Shown: positions 14,333 through 20,872 of the stretch, one piece after another
Layout: each line of letters begins with the position of its first letter
How positions within the stretch are numbered: position 1 is the first letter of the stretch
From: a virus
Strand: one strand, 5' to 3'
Length of the DNA stretch: 38,630 nt
IMG/VR virus record: IMGVR_UViG_3300008450_000135
Coordinates: 1 to 38,630 of that record
Notes under the pieces: generated by a model
What the model was told of the DNA's origin: nothing
Database searches by the model: none
The model's input: only the letters and a program-made list of their open reading frames with translations
Translations under genes and position numbers: made by a program

Positions 14333-16158
14333 TGGCAACTTTCGGCAGCCTTTTTGCCGGTGTTGGAGGGTTCGATATTGGATTTGATAACGCAGGCTGG
14401 GAATGTGGATTCCAAGTTGAATGGGACAAGCATTGTCAAGAAGTACTTACTCACCATTGGCCTGAAGTGCCGAAGTGGTGGGATGTTTCCGAAGTCAACG
14501 GTGCAGAACTGCCACCAGTTGACCTAATCACTTTTGGCTCACCATGCCAGGACTTATCACTCGCCGGCAAAAGAGCTGGCCTCATGGAAGGTTCTCGTTC
14601 GAACCTTTTCTTTGAAGCAACACGAATCATCAAGGAGATGAGAGATGCAACCAATGGACAGTACCCAAGATGGGCTATTTGGGAAAACGTGGCTGGAGCC
14701 TTCAGCTCCAATAAAGGAGAAGACTTTGACGCAGTCCTCCAAGAAATGGTCAACATCGGGGGTCATCACGTCGAATGGCATTGCATGGACGCACAGTTCT
14801 ACGGAGTCCCCCAAAGGCGTAGACGAGTGTTCGTCATCGCTTGCTTCGATCCTTCAATCCTCGAAAGAGGTGGAGAAGCGTTACTACCTGTCGGCGAAGG
14901 CCGCCGCAGGAATACTTCGACGCGCAACAAGGAGAGGAAAGCATTTGCCTCCACGTTTGGAGAAAGCTCTGATTCAGGTAGCGGGAGACTTGATCAACGA
15001 GTAGAACCTGAGTTGCCTTGGGCTGCTGGTTCTACGGACGATGATGTTTTAACTACATCTGTGACATCCAAATGGCATAAAGGTACTGGTGGACCTAGTG
15101 GCTCTGAGCATTACAACCTTGTCGTTGAACCAATGTTGATTGATGGCACACGCGTTGATGATGTGCGTATCTATGAGTCACCTGTGCAAACCTTGATGTC
15201 CCGTATGGGTACTGGTGGGAACAATGTTCCGATGGTGGCCGTTGACGATCAGCCTGTGTTGATGCGCCAGCGTGAAGGTAAACCAGGCGGTGGAAAAGGT
15301 CCGTTGCTTTCGGATACTTCGCTCACGCTCGCCGGCAGTAACGACCAAGTGTTGTTCCAACCAAACGCAATTGCGTTTAGTCACACACAAGGACTTGATG
15401 CTCAACCTTCCGAAGAAACTTTCCCAACACTTCGAAGCGGTGGAGCGGGGCAAGCTGTTGCCATCCCCATCCAAGATGGTCGAGAAATTGAAAAACACCA
15501 AAACGGTTTAGGCGTAGGCAACGAAGGTGATCCTTCATACACGCTTGACCAAACAGGTGGACAAGCTGTTGCATACCCAATACAGGGAACAATCATCGGA
15601 CGCTCAGATACCGCAGGCCCGCAAGGTCGTGGTATTGGAGAAGATGGTGACCCTATGTACACGCTTGACACAATCAGCGCACACGGAGTAGCCGTTGCCT
15701 ACACAGGCACATCTTTTGCACAATACGCAGAAGGCCTAGGAACACTCAAAGCAAATGGTGGTGACCTCGGTGGAGGAAGCGAATCGTTAATCGTTGAAAC
15801 AGACGTTGCACCAACGCTGCGATCAGGTGGCGATGGTGGCGTACCATCATCACGCGGAGAACACCTCGTGGTCGAAGCATACGATGAATACAACGATGCC
15901 CTAGGCGGTCATGTTCACCAAGCTCTTCGTGCCGGCACCAAACAATCAACAGGCGTACTTGCCGACATGGTTGTACGCAGGCTCACACCAGTTGAATGCG
16001 AACGCCTCATGGGCTGGCCTGACAACCACACCCTGTATCGAGCTGACGGAACAACAAACTCCGATACCACCCGATACAAAATGTGTGGAAACGGTGTCGC
16101 ATCACCAGTAGCACAATGGATAGCAGAACATCTTCTTGGATTCCATACCGCTCTTTGA
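14332..16158 (+). CDS. C5 cytosine-specific DNA methyltransferase with large repeat-rich TRD
   Basis: A 608-residue protein with all core motifs: FAGVGGFDIGF (I), GSPCQDLSLAGKRAG (IV, catalytic Cys72), WENVAG (VI), QRRRRVFVIA (VIII, residues 161-170), RRLTPVECERLMGWPD (IX, about 549-564) and GNGVASPVAQWI (X). It transfers a methyl group to cytosine in DNA. Between motifs VIII and IX lie about 380 residues, far longer than a usual target-recognition domain. They hold repeats: PTLRSGG occurs twice, and GxGxxGDPxYTLD with a following H/QAVA occurs twice. Such multi-unit regions can recognise several target sites. No restriction partner is visible, so it probably protects phage DNA. Confidence 0.93.
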   Translation: MATFGSLFAGVGGFDIGFDNAGWECGFQVEWDKHCQEVLTHHWPEVPKWWDVSEVNGAELPPVDLITFGSPCQDLSLAGKRAGLMEGSRSNLFFEATRIIKEMRDATNGQYPRWAIWENVAGAFSSNKGEDFDAVLQEMVNIGGHHVEWHCMDAQFYGVPQRRRRVFVIACFDPSILERGGEALLPVGEGRRRNTSTRNKERKAFASTFGESSDSGSGRLDQRVEPELPWAAGSTDDDVLTTSVTSKWHKGTGGPSGSEHYNLVVEPMLIDGTRVDDVRIYESPVQTLMSRMGTGGNNVPMVAVDDQPVLMRQREGKPGGGKGPLLSDTSLTLAGSNDQVLFQPNAIAFSHTQGLDAQPSEETFPTLRSGGAGQAVAIPIQDGREIEKHQNGLGVGNEGDPSYTLDQTGGQAVAYPIQGTIIGRSDTAGPQGRGIGEDGDPMYTLDTISAHGVAVAYTGTSFAQYAEGLGTLKANGGDLGGGSESLIVETDVAPTLRSGGDGGVPSSRGEHLVVEAYDEYNDALGGHVHQALRAGTKQSTGVLADMVVRRLTPVECERLMGWPDNHTLYRADGTTNSDTTRYKMCGNGVASPVAQWIAEHLLGFHTAL

Positions 16159-16333
16159 GTTCACCCGCTCACACCCTGACTGCACCCATTGCGGAACCAT
16201 CCAACGTGCAATGACAATTTGGCCACCTGAAGTACATAAAGAATGTGAATGCATATGTCACCAACATCGAAAAATAACGAGTTCGCCCCGGTCTGGTGGA
16301 AAGACAAAGCCGCGTGCAAAACGCTCCCGATAG
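16136..16333 (+). CDS. possible Cys-rich mini-protein overlapping the whiB-like gene
   Basis: A frame from TTG 16136 to 16333 encodes FEFTRSHPDCTHCGTIQRAM then VHKECECICHQHRK, with five cysteines and several histidines in zinc-site spacing. It overlaps the methyltransferase end by 23 nt and the whiB-like gene by about 85 nt, and no good ribosome site is seen, so it is uncertain. The Cys pattern in the non-overlapping part is the main argument for it. Confidence 0.35.
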   Translation: MDSIPLFEFTRSHPDCTHCGTIQRAMTIWPPEVHKECECICHQHRKITSSPRSGGKTKPRAKRSR

Positions 16334-16560
16334 AAGTCTTCTTCCCTGAAGAATCAGGAAACTCCAGCCCTCGTCTTTATGAACCAGGAAAGCAATTCTG
16401 TGATGGGTGCGAAGTCCGTGATATGTGCCTTGCCTTTGCCATGCACCACGAGAAAGATCAATGGCGCAGGTTCGGTTTATTCGGGGGCAAAACCCCCAAA
16501 GAACGCCTACAGCTCCATGCCGTTGACCCCCATAAAAACTGGCTCAAAGAATTTCCCTAA
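16249..16560 (+). CDS. WhiB-family iron-sulfur transcription regulator
   Basis: A 103-residue protein (or 101 if ATG 16255 is used). All WhiB landmarks are present: WWKDKAACKTL with the first Cys, FCDGCEVRDMC giving the C-x2-C-x5-C, and the beta-turn plus basic tail RRFGLFGGKTPKERLQL. WhiB proteins bind a 4Fe-4S cluster and the primary sigma factor, and are confined to actinobacteria and their phages. This is the strongest host marker in the window. As the last gene of its operon, just before the next TTGACTTGACAC promoter, it may act at these phage promoters or reprogram the host; the target is unknown. Confidence 0.92.
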   Translation: MHMSPTSKNNEFAPVWWKDKAACKTLPIEVFFPEESGNSSPRLYEPGKQFCDGCEVRDMCLAFAMHHEKDQWRRFGLFGGKTPKERLQLHAVDPHKNWLKEFP

Positions 16561-16561
16561 A

Positions 16562-16636
16562 TTGACTTGACACCGACAGACCCATCTGTCAAAATTCTGT
16601 TGTCGCAATAACGCGACCATAACGGAAGGGACTCCG
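16562..16636 (+). promoter_or_regulatory. early promoter with operator-like dyads
   Basis: TTGACA at 16567-16572, 17 nt spacer, CAAAAT at 16590-16595. The spacer holds GACAGA-CCCA-TCTGTC (16575-16590), a perfect dyad that looks like an operator. A second dyad, GTCGC-AATAAC-GCGAC (16602-16617), starts near the predicted transcription start and would form a 5'-end hairpin. GGAAGGGACTCCG leads into the ATG at 16637. Confidence 0.6.
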
Positions 16637-17149
16637 ATGAACTGTCAAAAATGCAACCAGCCAACAATTGGCAAAAGCAAATACTGCGCTATCCACCGTG
16701 CCGAAGCACGTGCAAATTTCGTAGTCATGTGTGCAGATTCAAAACTTGCGCGTGAAGAACGTGATCAGAAGTTTGAAAAGCTGCTAAACGATTTAGCTCT
16801 TACTGCTGAAGTTGCCTACAAGCTCTGCACACCAGCCCCTATGGCCGTCTATGAGACTGCTGGACTATCTGATGCACCAAAGCCAGGTGGACGCTCTTGG
16901 TATGTCTCAGAAGGTGTATGTGGCTTCGCATGGGTCGTAGTAAAACCAGCAACATCATCGTTCGCTAAGTACCTTTCCCGCAACGAAATTGGTTACAAGG
17001 CCTATGACGGAGGCTGGGTGCTTCCGATGCATTACTTCATCGCCGGCATGAGTCAAAGCCTTGAACGTGCCGAAGCAGCAGCTATGGCCGTAGCTCTTGA
17101 GCTACGCAAGCACAACATCAACTGTTTCGCTACATCAAGGATGGACTAA
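16637..17149 (+). CDS. hypothetical protein with N-terminal zinc finger
   Basis: A 170-residue protein. The N-terminus MNCQKCNQPTIGKSKYCAIH has CxxC and CxxH, a small zinc finger. A charged helix follows (REERDQKFEKLLNDLAL). The C-terminal domain, from about residue 85 (GRSWYVSEGVCGFAWVVVKP) to ELRKHNINCFATSRMD, contains AYDGGWVLPMHYFIAGMSQS and looks like a compact alpha/beta fold. I do not recognise a family with known function. It is the first gene after a strong early promoter, so it may be an early host-takeover protein. Confidence 0.7.
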   Translation: MNCQKCNQPTIGKSKYCAIHRAEARANFVVMCADSKLAREERDQKFEKLLNDLALTAEVAYKLCTPAPMAVYETAGLSDAPKPGGRSWYVSEGVCGFAWVVVKPATSSFAKYLSRNEIGYKAYDGGWVLPMHYFIAGMSQSLERAEAAAMAVALELRKHNINCFATSRMD

Positions 17150-17337
17150 TGGAAAACCCCAATTGCCCTGATGCCCAGTATCCAGAATTCAACCCCGCAA
17201 CAGGCGAATGCTTTAATGTCACATCAGTAGCTGAAGGATTCAAAGAATTCCAACAGCAAACAAACCCAGCACCAATTTTTCTTGGTGCATTCGTCCTCAT
17301 TGCCCTCGCTGCAATGTTCATCAAAAGGAAATCATGA
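17149..17337 (+). CDS. small C-terminal-anchored membrane protein, 62 aa
   Basis: TAATG coupling to the upstream gene. The N-terminus is hydrophilic (MENPNCPDAQYPEFNPATGE). It ends with one hydrophobic helix (PIFLGAFVLIALAAMFI) and KRKS, so the N-terminal part would be on the outer side if inserted by the positive-inside rule. Two Cys lie in the soluble part. Function unknown; it may act at the cell envelope early in infection. The next gene overlaps by 4 nt (ATGA). Confidence 0.6.
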   Translation: MENPNCPDAQYPEFNPATGECFNVTSVAEGFKEFQQQTNPAPIFLGAFVLIALAAMFIKRKS

Positions 17338-17876
17338 ACGCTCAACAAGAAATGATGAAAATTCTTCAGGCCACAAATGCCTTCTACACATCCCCAATTC
17401 AGAACGGTTGGGAACTTTGCAAAATGTCAGAATCCGTATTCGCAACTCACAATGTCACCGGCATCAGTTATTTTTTCACTCTTGATCCTGAAAGCAAAGT
17501 CATCAAAGCTGAATCCTGGCACATGGATCAAACCCATTCGATTACTTTGTACACAGGAACAATTTCCCTCGGCGGTCGCTTAATTGCTCCCGACATGATT
17601 TTGACGTTGCACAAATTATTCAGTTTTAATTTCGCTTCCGATGAAGTGTTCGTCGTTGAAAATAACCGCACAAAAAAAATCCCGCCGGCAAAAGCAAAAA
17701 AGAAGTTCAGTATCGCTTCCGATGATTCGCTAGCGGCCCAAAAACTCAATGCTCTTTCTGTCCCGGAATCTAAAGGTTTGTGGGATGAAGCTGTTTCTAC
17801 CGTTGCTGGTCGTAACAAATTTTCCAAGTTTGCGCGTCGCATTATCTATCCCAGTTTTCGTCGTTCAGATTCTTAA
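17334..17876 (+). CDS. hypothetical protein, 180 aa
   Basis: The product starts MNAQQEMMKILQATNAFYTS and has beta-rich central segments (SVFATHNVTGISYFFTLDPE, SITLYTGTISLGGRLIAPDM). The C-terminal part is Lys-rich (KKIPPAKAKKKFSIASDDS) and ends with a basic helix (KFSKFARRIIYPSFRRSDS). No known family recognised. It ends a three-gene early operon and is followed by about 220 bp without a gene. Confidence 0.65.
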   Translation: MNAQQEMMKILQATNAFYTSPIQNGWELCKMSESVFATHNVTGISYFFTLDPESKVIKAESWHMDQTHSITLYTGTISLGGRLIAPDMILTLHKLFSFNFASDEVFVVENNRTKKIPPAKAKKKFSIASDDSLAAQKLNALSVPESKGLWDEAVSTVAGRNKFSKFARRIIYPSFRRSDS

Positions 17877-18025
17877 AAGTTTGTGCTAGCGCATTCGCTT
17901 CGCTCAATTGCTCTTTAATTGTTGGTTGCCGTTTTTTGCGCGATCGTCAAAGGGTTAGGATCGCCCCAAGTGTGATCCTCCGCAAGTTGTCACCCCCCCC
18001 GCTCTTGGCGGGGGGGGTGCTTCGC
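17877..18025 (+). terminator. intergenic region with a very GC-rich terminator-like hairpin
   Basis: No gene is seen. AGGATC (17957-17962) and GATCCT (17974-17979) form one dyad. A perfect 12-bp hairpin follows: 17991-18002 (CACCCCCCCCGC) with 18008-18019 (GCGGGGGGGGTG), 5-nt loop. It lacks a U-tract, but its stability should stop or stall transcription. CTTCGCTTGAC follows directly into the next promoter. Confidence 0.6.
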
Positions 18026-18098
18026 TTGACTTGACACAGCCCGGAAAATTTGCAATAATTCTCTAGTCGGAATTCGCCGACTTGATGGAAGGGACTCC
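18026..18098 (+). promoter_or_regulatory. early promoter with start-site hairpin
   Basis: TTGACTTGACAC starts at 18026. TTGACA at 18031-18036, 17 nt, AATAAT at 18054-18059: the clearest -35/-10 pair in the window. The predicted start falls on a perfect dyad AGTCGG (18065-18070) / CCGACT (18077-18082). GGAAGGGACTCC then joins the ATG at 18099. Layout is the same as before 16637. Confidence 0.65.
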
Positions 18099-18542
18099 AT
18101 GAAACAGAAAAAGCTAATTATCAACGAAGCACAAAAGGCCCTAAAAGCCTTAGTGCAAATCTCGGAATTGATCTCCGATTATAACCACGACCACCCGCAC
18201 GACAATCTCGGTGGTTCAGATTGGTTCTGCAATGCTTACCCATTCGGCGCAGACCTTGACGAATTCAATTCGGAAATGTCCACATGGATTGAATCCATGC
18301 ATGAAAACATCGGGCAAACTTTCCTCGTAAAGGAACGTTACGACTGTAACGATTCATGGCGAGAAGTCGCAGAGTTTACAAGTCATTGTGACGCTTCGAA
18401 TTTTGCAAGTCGTCACTACGACACCAAGACAAACGAAAACCCTTCCTACCCTTGCCGTTGCAAAGAATGCCGAGATGGTTGGAAGGCCGCAGAATGGCAA
18501 AGCTACGAAGTCGGAACTTTTGAAATTGAGGACGGACAATAA
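18099..18542 (+). CDS. hypothetical early protein, 147 aa
   Basis: The product starts MKQKKLIINEAQKALKALVQ and carries a His/Asp-rich stretch (SDYNHDHPHDNLGGSD). A C-terminal Cys cluster reads YPCRCKECRDGWKAAEWQSY, with C-x-C-x-x-C that could bind a metal. Acidic overall. It is the first gene of an early operon with a strong promoter, which in phages often codes host-takeover or defence-blocking proteins. No family recognised. TAATG couples it to the next gene. Confidence 0.65.
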   Translation: MKQKKLIINEAQKALKALVQISELISDYNHDHPHDNLGGSDWFCNAYPFGADLDEFNSEMSTWIESMHENIGQTFLVKERYDCNDSWREVAEFTSHCDASNFASRHYDTKTNENPSYPCRCKECRDGWKAAEWQSYEVGTFEIEDGQ

Positions 18543-19009
18543 TGAGAAACGATAACGAACATTTAGTGAAGGCTCTAAAAGAAATTGCACCCGCGATCTA
18601 TTGGGAGGATATCTCAACGGGTGGCGGTTGTACTTGCATTTGGGGTCACTTCAAAAACAAAAAAGCCCGAGTAATTATGATCACCGATGGCGATGCACAC
18701 AGCCCGGAAAATTTCGCTGAGGAATCTGTCGCCATATATTGGGAGAATCACGAGATGAACGAACATTGGTCAAAAGCTTGGACAGAACCAAAGCCATTTT
18801 TTGAGTTGTTGACAGAACTTAAAAATGATCTGTACGAATGGGAGAACGAAGAAACCGAACTCGAAAAACTGATGTATCGCCTCGGCGAATTAGCAACGGA
18901 ACTAGAGATGGACGATGTCGTCCTACACCCACCCGCACGGGAACAATTAATAGATGATCTAAAAACTGCCGTGGAACTTTTAAACACTCACGCAAAATCA
19001 GAAGGATAA
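18542..19009 (+). CDS. hypothetical early protein, 155 aa
   Basis: An acidic protein. The N-terminal half looks alpha/beta (NEHLVKALKEIAPAIYWEDI, then GGGCTCIWGHFKNKKARVIM). The second half is long helix (FFELLTELKNDLYEWENEET, ELEKLMYRLGELATELEMDD), a probable coiled coil. TAATG overlap supports the start. I cannot name a family. It lies between two unknown early genes and may act with them. Confidence 0.65.
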   Translation: MRNDNEHLVKALKEIAPAIYWEDISTGGGCTCIWGHFKNKKARVIMITDGDAHSPENFAEESVAIYWENHEMNEHWSKAWTEPKPFFELLTELKNDLYEWENEETELEKLMYRLGELATELEMDDVVLHPPAREQLIDDLKTAVELLNTHAKSEG

Positions 19010-19014
19010 GCAAA

Positions 19015-19902
19015 ATGAAAACACCGAGACAAATTGAAATTGAATTAACAGATGCTGCAATTCGTGCCAAACAACAATTAAACAAAAGTTGGATGTGGGC
19101 AGATGAGATCGCACACGCCCGCCAAGTTTTCCAATCATTGCGGGAGGCTGAAGGATTCTCTAGCACTTCGAAATTGTTTAGCACGGAAATCTCAAAACTA
19201 AACAAAGACGACGTTACGATCCTTGGGCTTCCACTTCTGCCCGCTACTCATTCAGGCATTGGCAATCTTTGCGCCTTTTCGGATTCTTGCGCTAATGACT
19301 GTGTCGCATTTTCAGGAAATGGAAGTTTCCCGAAAGTGTTTAAATCACGAATGGCCAAGACGAATTTATTAGTGAACTATCCCAATGAGTTCATGGTGCT
19401 GATGGTGTCAGAGTTGTTTGATGCTGTGTGGAAAGCTGAAAAGCAAAGCCAGGAATTAGCAGTACGACTCAACACTTATTCAGATATCCGATGGGAAAGA
19501 ATCGCACCGTGGCTCTTCGAAATGTTCACAAGTGTTCAGTTTTACGATTACACAAAACACACCACGCGATCCCGCCCCGAATCTTCACGACCCAAAAATT
19601 ACCACCTCACCTATTCAGTCAGCGAAAACACAACACCCGCAGAAATTGAGAAGGCCGCAAATCTTGGGCGACCTCTTGCCGTTGTTGTATCTATTAGGTC
19701 AGGCAAAGTTTCAACACTTGGAACGATGCGACCAATCCCCGAAACTTGGGGAGGGTTAAAAGTTGTGGATGGTGACAAGTCAGATTCACGATGGACAACC
19801 CCACCGGAAAGCGTTGTGATCCTCAGAAGAAAACACACGATGGACAAAAACCACCCAATGATTCAACACGCCGAAACACTCAGAGAGGAACTCGAAAAAT
19901 GA
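19015..19902 (+). CDS. Gp88-like protein with three-Cys cluster
   Basis: A 295-residue protein with AAGGA upstream of the ATG. The core shows a C-x5-C-x3-C cluster (GNLCAFSDSCANDCVAFSGN), then PKVFKSRMAKTNLLVNYPNE, RLNTYSDIRWERIAPWLFEM and VQFYDYTKHTTRSRP. This order (Cys cluster, R-x-x-K-T, R-N/D pair, YDYTK) resembles the phage Gp88 family of unknown biochemical role, from memory. The C-terminal part has VVVSIRSGKVSTLGTMRPIP and a basic RRKHTMDKNHP. The motifs suggest an enzyme, perhaps using a metal or Fe-S site. Next gene overlaps by 4 nt. Confidence 0.6.
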   Translation: MKTPRQIEIELTDAAIRAKQQLNKSWMWADEIAHARQVFQSLREAEGFSSTSKLFSTEISKLNKDDVTILGLPLLPATHSGIGNLCAFSDSCANDCVAFSGNGSFPKVFKSRMAKTNLLVNYPNEFMVLMVSELFDAVWKAEKQSQELAVRLNTYSDIRWERIAPWLFEMFTSVQFYDYTKHTTRSRPESSRPKNYHLTYSVSENTTPAEIEKAANLGRPLAVVVSIRSGKVSTLGTMRPIPETWGGLKVVDGDKSDSRWTTPPESVVILRRKHTMDKNHPMIQHAETLREELEK

Positions 19903-20072
19903 GCTACCAAGCAGAATGCAACAATTGTGAAGAAACATATCTCACCGATGACCCCGACGAAGTGATCGGTAAATGCCCCTACTGTGAAGAATGGATAGAA
20001 GCAACTCCCATCATGAATGAAGACGGACGATGCTCTAACTGTGGAGATTATGCGAGGGACTGCCAATGCTAA
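19899..20072 (+). CDS. zinc-finger mini-protein, 57 aa
   Basis: The start at 19899 (ATGA overlap) is preferred over the upstream in-frame ATG at 19791. The product reads MSYQAECNNCEETYLTDDPD, then VIGKCPYCEEWIEAT, then GRCSNCGDYARDCQC: three CxxC knuckles plus a terminal CxC, enough for one or two zinc sites. The first two knuckles are spaced like a rubredoxin or zinc ribbon. It is probably a small nucleic-acid or protein adaptor. The end overlaps the next gene by 7 nt. Confidence 0.7.
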   Translation: MSYQAECNNCEETYLTDDPDEVIGKCPYCEEWIEATPIMNEDGRCSNCGDYARDCQC

Positions 20073-20188
20073 GTCAACTAGTCCAAAGCTGCACCGCCAA
20101 CCCCGCAGGATTCATAGATGGGGTGACCGTTGGAGTCGTGTTCAGCGTTCTCACAGCGTTTTACATATTGCGCAAGCATTACAAATAA
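20066..20188 (+). CDS. tiny membrane protein, 40 aa
   Basis: ATG at 20066 overlaps the stop of the zinc-finger gene. The product is MLSQLVQSCTANPAGFIDGV followed by TVGVVFSVLTAFYILRKHYK: one hydrophobic helix and a basic end. A terminator hairpin begins 7 nt after the stop, which fits the last gene of the operon. Tiny size leaves some doubt. Confidence 0.5.
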   Translation: MLSQLVQSCTANPAGFIDGVTVGVVFSVLTAFYILRKHYK

Positions 20189-20194
20189 GGCCCT

Positions 20195-20235
20195 ACAGCA
20201 AGCCCCCAGCCCGCAAAGGTTGGGGGCTTCGCTGT
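20195..20235 (+). terminator. terminator hairpin ending the third early operon
   Basis: AAGCCCCCA (20200-20208) pairs with TGGGGGCTT (20221-20229), and ACAGC (20195-20199) with GCTGT (20231-20235), giving a long stem around a 12-nt loop. A U-tract is absent, as in the hairpin at 17991; both have GCTTCGCT at or near the right arm. Confidence 0.65.
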
Positions 20236-20258
20236 GTGCTAACTATTGCAAGCACCCC

Positions 20259-20287
20259 AAAAAAATTTTCGCGTGCCTTCGGCACGC
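20259..20287 (-). terminator. candidate intrinsic terminator on the minus strand
   Basis: Read on the minus strand, GCGTGC-CGAAG-GCACGC (20287-20271) is followed by GAAAATTTTTTT (to 20259), the layout of a Rho-independent terminator. It faces leftward out of the non-coding region. No minus-strand gene is visible to the right, so it would end an antisense or non-coding transcript, or block read-through into the early operon. Confidence 0.4.
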
Positions 20288-20349
20288 ACGATCCGTCACT
20301 ACGTGCCGGCTCTCAACCTCACCCTCACTACGTTCGGGCAAGGAAACAG

Positions 20350-20361
20350 CTCGCAAGCTCG
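20350..20361 (+). repeat. left copy of a 12-bp inverted repeat
   Basis: CTCGCAAGCTCG at 20350-20361 is the exact reverse complement of CGAGCTTGCGAG at 20722-20733. Similarity extends loosely further (a CGACcACACCA-like block beside each copy on opposite strands), so an older and longer inverted duplication is possible. The copies flank the skew switch. Confidence 0.6.
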
Positions 20362-20692
20362 CTTTGCCTCGCTCCCGCTCGACCACACCACACAATGCAC
20401 ACAGACCATCTAGGCGGTACACCTAGCACCCCGCAAAGTTTTTACTAATCGGCTGGTTGTAAAGCCGGTTGCCGACCGCACCCCCCTCTTTTGTCAACAC
20501 CTCCCCCATAAAAACTCTCACGCGCTACTGCAAACTACGTTCGCATCCGCTTGTGGCCTGCATCGCCAACACGTTGGCTCGCAGCACACCAACAACTGGG
20601 GGTCTGCCTCGTCACTCCCCGAGGGGTATATATATTACGTTGTTTGTACGGTGTCACTCTTTTGGTATTCTGATGGACAGGATGTTGTGTGC

Positions 20693-20872
20693 CGGGTTGG
20701 TGTGTCGATGTGTGAGCAACCCGAGCTTGCGAGGGGCGGTAGTGAAAGTGTTTGGCGGGGGGTTGAAGGGTGTTTGCTTCCCCCCACGCTTTCAACCGTT
20801 TTGTGGTTGCGGTGGCCGTTAGCTAGTTCTTTTAGCCGACACCGTGATGTTGTTGATCAGTTGACGTTGATC
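20693..20872 (+). ncRNA. candidate structured RNA with four consecutive stem-loops
   Basis: Perfect arms: CGGGTTG 20693-20699 / CAACCCG 20717-20723; GGTTGAA 20761-20767 / TTCAACC 20791-20797; CGGTG 20810-20814 / CACCG 20840-20844; GATCA 20855-20859 / TGATC 20868-20872. GGTATTCTGATGG at 20664 could hold a promoter -10 (TATTCT). Four neighbouring stems in a gene-free, G-rich stretch suggest a folded transcript. It could also be a set of protein-binding dyads. No known RNA family is recognised. Confidence 0.35.
20722..20733 (+). repeat. right copy of the 12-bp inverted repeat
   Basis: CGAGCTTGCGAG, exact reverse complement of 20350-20361. It lies just after the first stem-loop of the candidate structured RNA, sharing its last two bases. 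Confidence 0.6.

Noticed and set aside
20341-20380. CTCGC repeats as a possible CRISPR or iteron array
   Set aside because: Only three to four 5-bp copies with uneven spacing; no CRISPR repeats or cas genes anywhere.
20448-20480. tRNA-like arm CGGCT / AGCCG with TTGTAA in the loop
   Set aside because: Loop length is wrong and no acceptor, D or T arm can be built around it. No tRNA was found in the window.
20535-20795. Minus-strand frame of 86 codons
   Set aside because: No ribosome site, His/Pro/Thr-rich translation; probably chance in biased sequence. A non-coding minus transcript is not excluded.
20017-20822. Several plus-strand frames of 98-143 codons in the non-coding region
   Set aside because: Translations are rich in Pro, Arg, His and Cys without domain pattern, overlap hairpins and terminators, and compete in different frames.
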